From Phycisphaerae bacterium (GTDB taxonomy: Bacteria > Planctomycetota > Phycisphaerae > Tepidisphaerales > Tepidisphaeraceae), in NCBI GenBank assembly GCA_030448225.1, contig JAUJNJ010000012.1, forward strand, positions 3,166-67,165: a stretch of DNA of 64,000 nucleotides, given 5' to 3'. Below, in pieces: positions 57,881-64,000 of the stretch. Positions within the stretch are counted from its first letter, which is position 1; each line of letters begins with the position of its first letter. The notes under the pieces are model-generated. The model had not been told where the DNA came from, searched no databases, and was given only the letters and a program-made list of their open reading frames with translations. Position numbers and translations under genes: made by a program.

Positions 57881-60079
57881 ATGCCCGCCCTTCGCGCCCC
57901 GCCCGAGGGGCGCGGACGACGACGCAGTGCCATTCCGGCGGCGGCGGCCGCCCGCGAGCGGCCGCAGTTCATGTTCCTGCCCGCCGCCGCGGCCATGGCC
58001 ATCGCGTGCGCGCCCGCTCGTGCGGTCGAGGAGCCGGTCGGGTGGGACGGCGGGGGCGGTGCTAACCGCTATGGGTCGAACGTGATCATCTGGGACGACG
58101 ACGCCTCGCCCGCGGGCGATGACGTCACGTTCGGCGAGGTCGGCGGCACCTCGGCCGGCGAGATCACGACGAGCATCATCGACGCCGGAGTGGGCCCCAC
58201 TCTCACCATTCACTCCCTGAACTTCGCCAACGACGCGACGTTCCATCGCCTCGCCATCGATGAAGGCGTGACGCTGAACGTCGCCGGCCTCGTCGCGTTC
58301 GGCGCCCTCGATAACCTCGCGAACTGCAACGTCAGCCTCACCGGCGCGGGTCGGTTCAGCATCGACACCGCGGTCGAAGACTTCGTCGTCGGCCCCGGCT
58401 CCGCGTTCAACACGCCGCCCATGTCGACGCGCGTCGACATGTCCGGCCTCGCCACGTTCGACGCGTCGGTCCTCCGCTTCCGCGTCGGCAAGTACATGCT
58501 GGACACGACCGCGACGCGGAGCCACGGCGGCGACCTCACCCTCGCCGAGAATAGCACGATCACCACGGCGGCCGGCGGCGGGGTTTACGTCGGCGACCTC
58601 GGCGGCTCGGCCCCGAACCCGGGGCCGGAGAGCTTCCTCCGGTTCGGCGCCGGCATCACGTCGATCCGCACCGACACGTTCGTCGTCGGTCGCGTGAAGC
58701 CGTCGGGCACGGCGATGTTCTCCAAACCCGGCGTCGGGGAGTTGATCCTGCGTGGGGCCGGGGGTGGGTCGTCGCGCGTTTCGACGGTGACCGTTGGCGA
58801 GCGGACGGTCGGAGCGAGCGGCGCGGTGCTCCGGGGCACCATCAACCTCGACGGTTACCGCATCGACGCGAGGGTCGACACGCTCAACGTCGCCACCGGC
58901 AGTTCCGGCAGCAGCGGCATCGGGGGGCTCGCCGGATCGTTCATCCTCAACCCCGGTTGGTCGGGCAGCGTCGTCGACGTCAACACGGTGAACCTCAAGA
59001 CCGGATACGGCGTCTCGAGCAGCCCGTCTCAGGTCGCGACGCTCGACATCTACAACGGCACGTTTCGCTTCGGCGCCTTCGGCACCGTGAACGCCGCCCC
59101 CGGCTCGGCAGACGTGTTCTTCCGCGGCGGCACGATCGCGTCGAATCGCGACGCCGGCAGCGCAATGAACCTCCCGTTCAACCTCGGCGCGATCGATGCG
59201 ACCGTGCGCTTCGGCGAGTTGAACCTTCCGGCACGCCCGCTCCACTTCGGCGGCGCGATCCGCCTGGCCGGCGACACCACGGTCGACACCGCCGTGCGCA
59301 CGACGTTCGCCAACGTGGTGGACGACGACGTCTTCACCTACCGCATCGTCAAGCGCGGGTCGTCGGTCCTGCGCCTGTCGGCCGCCAACGCGTACGGCGG
59401 CGGCACGTCCATCTTCGACGGCACCCTCGTCGCCAACACGCTGGGGCTCGGCTCGGCGACCGGGACGGGCGACGTGCTCGTGGGCGACGGCCTGCTCGGC
59501 GGGAGCGGCATCCTCGCCGGCATCGGTCGAGTCGGCGGCGCGGTGACGCTCAACGTCGGCGGCACGATCGCGCCCGGCGACCCCACGCTCGCCGACGTGA
59601 CCGGCACGCTCACCACGCTCGCGTCGCAGGTGTGGTTCGGCGGCGGGACCTACGAGTGGCAGATCGACGACGCGACGGGCGCCGCCGGCGCCGCGTACGA
59701 CCAGGTCGTGATCGGCGGCGCGCTCACGCTCCAGGCGACTGCCGCCGATCCGGTCGTCATCCGCGTCGTCACGATCGGCGCGAACGGCATGCCGGCGAAC
59801 TTCGACGTCACCCGGCCCTACACGTGGGTCGTGGCCCGGGCCGGCGGATCGAACAACCTCAACGCGGCCCACTTCGTGCTCGACACGACCGGAGCGGAGG
59901 CGTTCGCGGATCGCCTGCGCGTCGTGACTGACCTGCCGACGAACACGGTGTCGGTTCAGTACCAGCCGGTCCCGGAGCCGGGCGCCGGTCTGGTCGCCGT
60001 CATGTTCGCGACGTGGTGCGGGCTCCGCCGGCGTCGTCGGATGCGAGAACGTCATGACGCCACAGGCGCCGTCGATTGA
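57881..60079 (+). CDS. PEP-CTERM surface protein with autotransporter-type beta repeats
   Basis: 732 residues. A signal peptide (MFLPAAAAMAIACAPARA, starting at the internal ATG 57971) is followed by beta-rich repeats, with a passenger-type motif (NAYGGGTSIFDGTLVANTLG, then LLGGSGILAGIGRVGGAVTLN and GGTIAPGD) near residues 500-570, as in autotransporter-associated beta-strand repeats. The C-terminus is VPEPGAGLVAVMFATWCG followed by RRRRR, the PEP-CTERM sorting tripartite signal recognised by exosortase. Probably displayed at the surface. Intact. An exosortase gene is not in the window. Confidence 0.88.
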   Translation: MPALRAPPEGRGRRRSAIPAAAAARERPQFMFLPAAAAMAIACAPARAVEEPVGWDGGGGANRYGSNVIIWDDDASPAGDDVTFGEVGGTSAGEITTSIIDAGVGPTLTIHSLNFANDATFHRLAIDEGVTLNVAGLVAFGALDNLANCNVSLTGAGRFSIDTAVEDFVVGPGSAFNTPPMSTRVDMSGLATFDASVLRFRVGKYMLDTTATRSHGGDLTLAENSTITTAAGGGVYVGDLGGSAPNPGPESFLRFGAGITSIRTDTFVVGRVKPSGTAMFSKPGVGELILRGAGGGSSRVSTVTVGERTVGASGAVLRGTINLDGYRIDARVDTLNVATGSSGSSGIGGLAGSFILNPGWSGSVVDVNTVNLKTGYGVSSSPSQVATLDIYNGTFRFGAFGTVNAAPGSADVFFRGGTIASNRDAGSAMNLPFNLGAIDATVRFGELNLPARPLHFGGAIRLAGDTTVDTAVRTTFANVVDDDVFTYRIVKRGSSVLRLSAANAYGGGTSIFDGTLVANTLGLGSATGTGDVLVGDGLLGGSGILAGIGRVGGAVTLNVGGTIAPGDPTLADVTGTLTTLASQVWFGGGTYEWQIDDATGAAGAAYDQVVIGGALTLQATAADPVVIRVVTIGANGMPANFDVTRPYTWVVARAGGSNNLNAAHFVLDTTGAEAFADRLRVVTDLPTNTVSVQYQPVPEPGAGLVAVMFATWCGLRRRRRMRERHDATGAVD

Positions 60080-60363
60080 TGCGTCGCGAATGGCTCCTGT
60101 CGGACGGGCCGTTCTCGCGGCACGCGAGGCCTTCGCGCCGAAGCGACGGAACCCAAAGTGGCAACCACAGTTCCCGCCGCGCAACGACCCTCCCGTCTCG
60201 ACACCTGCTCGTGCACGAGCGAACTACTTGTGACCCGATCATTGACCCTGTAGAAATTCATGCGTCGGCCACGACGTTCCAACGGCGACACCTCCGCTGG
60301 CGGGCCGGCAACCGCCGGCCTCAAGCACTTCCCGCGGGCGAACGCGGTTCAACGGGGCATCCG

Positions 60364-62835
60364 ATGAATTGGAAGCGAGCGATCGTCCTTGCGACCCTGT
60401 CTCTCGCCCTCTCCCGGCCGGCGCCGGCCGCGGAACCGCCGCGCGCTGCGGCCGGGGCGCCGCCGGAGTTCTCGGGGATCTACCCTCACCTGGCGATGTT
60501 CAACAACGAGAACGAGTGCGGCACCGGCGCGGTGGTGCCGTGGGCGGACCGCTTGTGGGTCGTGACGTACGCGCCGCACAAGCCGAAGGGATCGTCCGAC
60601 AAGCTCTACGAGATCGATGCCGCCCTCGCGCAGACCGTGCGGCCCGAGAGCATCGGCGGCACGCCCGCCAACCGGATGATCCATTCGGAGTCGAACCAAC
60701 TCTTCATCGGCCCGTATGCAATCGACCGCGACCGCAACGTCCGCGCGATCCCCTACAGCGCGATGCCCGGCCGTCACACCGCCAACGCGCGTCACCTGAC
60801 CGACCCGGCCAACAAAATCTACTACGCCACGATGGAGGAGGGCTTCTACGAGGTTGACGTGAAGACGCTCGAGCCGAAGGCGCTTTACCCCGACGCGAAC
60901 GGCGCCCCCGGCGGCCACGGCGGGACGCTGCTGCCGGGGTATCACGGCAAGGGCGCGTACTCCGGCCAGGGCAGGCTCGTCTACGCGAACAACGGCGACA
61001 CCGCCCGCGAGGCGCTGAGCCGACCGGACGTGCCGTCCGGCTGCCTCGCCGAGTGGGACGGCAAGGTGTGGCGCGTCGTCCGCCGCAACCAGTTCTGCGA
61101 CGTCACCGGCCCGGGTGGCATCACCGGCAACGAGCGGCCCGACACCGATCCGCTCTGGACCGTCGGCTGGGACCACCGCTCGCTCATGCTCATGGTGCTC
61201 GACGGTGGCACGTGGCACACGTTCCGCCTGCCGAAGGCGACGCACACCTACGACGGCGCGCACGGCTGGAACACCGAGTGGCCCCGCATCCGCGACGTGG
61301 GCGAGCCGGACCTGCTGATGACGATGCACGGCACGTTCTGGCGCTTCCCCCGCACGTTCACCGCCGCCCGCGCCGCCGGGATCCGGCCGCGCTCGACGTA
61401 CCTGAAGGTGATCGGCGACTTCGCGCGCTGGAACGACCGGATTGTCTTCGGGTGCGACGACACCGCCAAGAGCGAGTTCCTCAACAAGCGCAAGGCGAAG
61501 GGCAAACTGCTGGGGCCGGGTCAGTCGCACTCGAACCTGTGGTTCGCCGCGCCGTCGCTCCTGGACGACCTCGGGCCCGCGATCGGGCGCGGATCGGTCT
61601 GGGCGAACGAGCCCGTGAAGGCGGGCGTCGCGTCGGATCCGTACCTCTTCGCCGGCTACGAGCGGCGCGGCGCCCACCTCGTACATGGCGGCGACGGCGG
61701 CCCGATCACGTTCGAATTCGAGATCGACGCCGACGGGTCGGGCAAGTGGGCCTCGCTGCGAAAGGTGACCGTGCCGGCGGGCGGGTACGCGTGGGCGGAG
61801 TTTGCCGCGGCCGACCGCGGCGAGTGGGTGCGCGTGCGGCCCGACCGCGACGCCGAGCGGGTGACGGTTCAGTTCCACTACGCGGGCGCCGACCGCCGCA
61901 CGCGCGATGCCGACGGGCGCGTCGCGGGCGTCGCCAAGCCGGGCGAGGCCGGCGTCGTCGGCGGGTTGATCCGGGTCCGCGGCGACAACAAGCGCACGCT
62001 CGCGTTCGCCGCGACGGCTGGCGGCGACGGGGCGGCGGGCGGCGAGGTCGGCTATTACGAGATGGACGCCACCGCCGCACTCCGCCGCGTCGCCGACGAC
62101 AAGGCGCACGCGTTCCTGAAGAAGCACGCGCCGATCCCGCAGGGCGTGCTGAGCGTCGACGCGGCCTCGGTCGTGTACGTCGACGACGCCGGTCGGCGCT
62201 GGCGCCTGCCGAAGGGGGACGCCGCGTTCGACGCGCTCACGACCGGCGCCGCGTATCGCGTCGACCGCGAGGTGTGCACCGAGCGCGACCTGTTCAACGC
62301 GCACGGCACGTTCTACGAGCTGCCCGCGGAGAACGCCGGGGGATTCGTGAAGGTCCGGCCGGTGACGACGCACAACCGCGCGATCACGGACTATTGCTCC
62401 TACCGCGGCATGCTCGTCCTCACCGGCGTCGCCCCCGCGGCCGCCGAGTCGAACCGCCACGTCATCCGCTCGGACGACGGCAAGGCCGCGGTCTGGGTGG
62501 GCACGGTCGACGACCTCTGGAAGCTCGGCAAGCCCGTCGGCCGAGGCGGACCGTGGAAGGATTCGGCGGCGAAGGCGGGCGCGGCGTCGGACCCGTACCT
62601 GATGACGGGGTACGACAAGAAGCACCTCGCCCTTTCCCAGACGGGGGCCGACGCGGTTCGAATGCGCGTCGAGATCGACCCGACCGGCGAAGGCCGCTGG
62701 GTCGCCTACCGGACGTTCGACGTCCCGAGCGGCCGAACGATCGATCACGAGTTCCCCACGGCGTTTCAGGCGTACTGGGTCCGCGTCGTCGCCGACGCAT
62801 CGTGCACCGCGACGGCGCAGCTCACGTACGAGTAG
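60364..62835 (+). CDS. Large secreted protein with duplicated C-terminal module
   Basis: 823 residues. A signal peptide (RAIVLATLSLALSRPAPAAEPP) is followed by a beta-propeller-like region rich in tryptophan and glycine (FSGIYPHLAMFNNENECGTGAVVPWADRLW, ATMEEGFYEVDVKTLEPK). A module of about 95 residues occurs twice, at residues about 408-505 and 726-822, each with a (W/K)xxxxKAGxASDPYL(F/M)xGY start and a (V/R)xx(E/D)xDxxGxGxW core. No family is recognised. The region 60080-60363 holds no gene. Confidence 0.72.
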   Translation: MNWKRAIVLATLSLALSRPAPAAEPPRAAAGAPPEFSGIYPHLAMFNNENECGTGAVVPWADRLWVVTYAPHKPKGSSDKLYEIDAALAQTVRPESIGGTPANRMIHSESNQLFIGPYAIDRDRNVRAIPYSAMPGRHTANARHLTDPANKIYYATMEEGFYEVDVKTLEPKALYPDANGAPGGHGGTLLPGYHGKGAYSGQGRLVYANNGDTAREALSRPDVPSGCLAEWDGKVWRVVRRNQFCDVTGPGGITGNERPDTDPLWTVGWDHRSLMLMVLDGGTWHTFRLPKATHTYDGAHGWNTEWPRIRDVGEPDLLMTMHGTFWRFPRTFTAARAAGIRPRSTYLKVIGDFARWNDRIVFGCDDTAKSEFLNKRKAKGKLLGPGQSHSNLWFAAPSLLDDLGPAIGRGSVWANEPVKAGVASDPYLFAGYERRGAHLVHGGDGGPITFEFEIDADGSGKWASLRKVTVPAGGYAWAEFAAADRGEWVRVRPDRDAERVTVQFHYAGADRRTRDADGRVAGVAKPGEAGVVGGLIRVRGDNKRTLAFAATAGGDGAAGGEVGYYEMDATAALRRVADDKAHAFLKKHAPIPQGVLSVDAASVVYVDDAGRRWRLPKGDAAFDALTTGAAYRVDREVCTERDLFNAHGTFYELPAENAGGFVKVRPVTTHNRAITDYCSYRGMLVLTGVAPAAAESNRHVIRSDDGKAAVWVGTVDDLWKLGKPVGRGGPWKDSAAKAGAASDPYLMTGYDKKHLALSQTGADAVRMRVEIDPTGEGRWVAYRTFDVPSGRTIDHEFPTAFQAYWVRVVADASCTATAQLTYE

Positions 62836-63192
62836 GCGGTCGTACTCGAACTGACGACCAGCAGTTCGGGGACGCGGACGCCCGGCCGTCGCGGGGGCGT
62901 GTATGGGATTAAGTGGAAGTACGCGGAACAAGGTGTCGGTGCGCCGACCGTCGTAGCGCGGGACGCGACATCCACGTTGGCTCGCGAGGGGCCGGCGGCA
63001 TCCGGTTGACGCGCTGCGGGCCCCGTCCCCCGTTCGCCGCGCGGAGGCACCCCGTTCGACCGGCAGCCGTGCCGGTCGCGTAAAGGGCATAGGGCCGACG
63101 TTGCACCTACAGAGCGCTCGGCTCGGCGCGAACGCACACGATCGGCGGCCGACCTTCGCACTGTCGCGCCACCCCTGCTATCTTGCGCGGCG
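62836..63192. other. Intergenic region before the ClC gene
   Basis: 357 bp with no coding frame and no clear terminator. No promoter motif was convincing. Confidence 0.35.
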
Positions 63193-64000
63193 ATGCCTTC
63201 TCCCCTGGCAAGCGTCGGGCCGCGCGTGCGGCTGCTCACCACCCGCCTGCTCACCCGCCTCGGGTTCGTCGAGAGCTCGGTCCTCGTCCCGCTCGCGTTC
63301 GTCGTCGGCGTGGTCGCGGCGGCGGCCGCGGTGGCGTTCCACGAGCTCATCAACCACGTCCGCGCCACGTTCTACCCGGCCCGACACGCGGGGTTCCTCT
63401 ACGGGGGCGGCGTCTGGATGCTCGTCGTCTTGCCGGCGCTGGGCGGCCTCGTCGTCGGCCTCTTCAACCGATTCGTCGCCCGCGGCGGGGGCGGGCACGG
63501 GATGGCCGACGTGCTGGAGTCGGTCACGCGCAGCACCGGCAAGCTCCGCCCGCGCACCGCCGCGGAGGTGATCTTCACCAGCGGCGTCACGATCGGCAGC
63601 GGCGGGTCCGCCGGCGCCGAGGGCCCGATCGTGCAGATCGGCGCGGCGATCGCCACGGGCGTCGGCCGGCTGTTCCAGGTCGCGCGCCCGCACATGCCGG
63701 TCCTGATCGGCTGCGGCACCGCCGCCGGCATCAGCGCGATCTTCAACTCCCCGATCGGCGGCGTGCTGTTCACGCTCGAGGTGATCCTGCTGGACTTCTC
63801 GGTGGTCTCGTTCACCAACATAGACCTGGGCGACGTCGTGGCGGCCGTGGCCGCCGGCTGGTGGGCGAGGAGGGTCGTCGGCCGGTCGGGGGGGGAGGGG
63901 GCGGTCTGCGTGCTGGGGGGAGTCATACGCGGCGGGGGGAGCGGCGCGTCGCGAGGTTCTGTCGCGAGGTTCGAGATGGGGGGCGGCGGCTGGGGCGCGG
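63193..64000 (+). CDS. ClC-family chloride channel/transporter (3' partial)
   Basis: Starts MPSPLASVGPRVRLLTTRLL and has the family core: GSGGSAGAEGPIVQIGAAIA (GxEGP-type selectivity motif with alanine in the second place) and GCGTAAGISAIFNSPIGGVLFTLEVIL. The frame is open to the edge, but from about 63810 the composition becomes G-rich and the conserved helix after SVVSFT is lost, so the last 190 bases look unreliable. Confidence 0.8.
   Translation, partial: MPSPLASVGPRVRLLTTRLLTRLGFVESSVLVPLAFVVGVVAAAAAVAFHELINHVRATFYPARHAGFLYGGGVWMLVVLPALGGLVVGLFNRFVARGGGGHGMADVLESVTRSTGKLRPRTAAEVIFTSGVTIGSGGSAGAEGPIVQIGAAIATGVGRLFQVARPHMPVLIGCGTAAGISAIFNSPIGGVLFTLEVILLDFSVVSFTNIDLGDVVAAVAAGWWARRVVGRSGGEGAVCVLGGVIRGGGSGASRGSVARFEMGGGGWGA

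Noticed and set aside
57704..60184. Minus-strand 826-codon frame across the PEP-CTERM gene
   Set aside because: It is the antisense shadow of a high-GC gene; the + strand has a signal peptide, repeats and a sorting signal, the minus frame none.
60349..63090. Minus-strand 913-codon frame across the secreted protein
   Set aside because: Arg-rich, no domains; explained by codon bias of the + strand gene.
63810..64000. A new gene start in the last 190 bases
   Set aside because: Composition becomes G-rich and conserved ClC helices disappear; this looks like low-quality sequence at an edge.

Overview
The window is high-GC DNA (roughly two thirds G+C by eye) from a bacterium that looks like a planctomycete, probably of the Phycisphaerae side of the phylum. 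The arguments are a type III glutamine synthetase, a PEP-CTERM surface protein built of autotransporter-type beta repeats, squalene-cyclase-like and other secreted proteins of the kind common in planctomycetes, and a str/S10/spc/alpha ribosomal cluster without rpmD or rpsD. The phylum is an inference from gene content; no rRNA gene is present.

Layout. 1-22,030: mixed housekeeping and hypothetical genes, mostly on the + strand: rimO (partial), pgsA, uppP, a PIN-TRAM protein, type III glnA, pabB, a Nif3-family gene, a CHAD protein, hflX, a DinB-like gene, a Trm112-like gene, an ammonium transporter, a DUF3891-like gene, a MoaB/MogA gene and corA. 22,069-23,085: an insertion sequence with 18-bp perfect terminal repeats and a 7-bp target duplication. 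23,093-25,631: an FkbM methyltransferase and a processive family 2 glycosyltransferase. 26,016-43,541: the ribosomal cluster on the minus strand, read from a clear promoter at 43,541 through rpsJ ... rplQ and ending in a 12-bp hairpin. 43,516-46,452: a HlyD-type adaptor and a prenyltransferase/squalene-cyclase-like gene, overlapping by ATGA. 46,850-49,253: fusA with a structured leader and a strong terminator. 49,722-55,626: a promoter, a candidate structured RNA, tRNA-Gln and then glmU-prs-rplY-pth-rpsF-ssb-rplI. 55,995-57,350: dnaB. 57,881-62,835: two secreted proteins. 63,193-end: a ClC channel running off a poor-quality 3' edge.

The most unusual feature is a family of 22 intergenic elements, each about 70-120 bp, made of two inverted arms of imperfect 7-bp tandem repeats around a 20-50 bp loop. 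Thirteen use the unit GTTGCTA; the others use quite different heptamers (TTTTGGA, TGCGTAG, GTCAGTA, GGTCAGT, GTCAGGA, GAAATAC and others) but keep the same 7-bp period and inverted layout. They fill the spacers between translation genes almost completely, starting a few bases after one stop codon and ending about 7-17 bases before the next start.

The sequence carries many single-base frame breaks, including in essential genes (fusA, dnaB, secY, map, rplC, rplD, rplO, rpsE, rpsM, pgsA, glmU). Several can be placed to one base, some in a homopolymer, so they are best read as sequencing indels and these genes are annotated end to end. Functional genes should not be called pseudogenes from this sequence alone.
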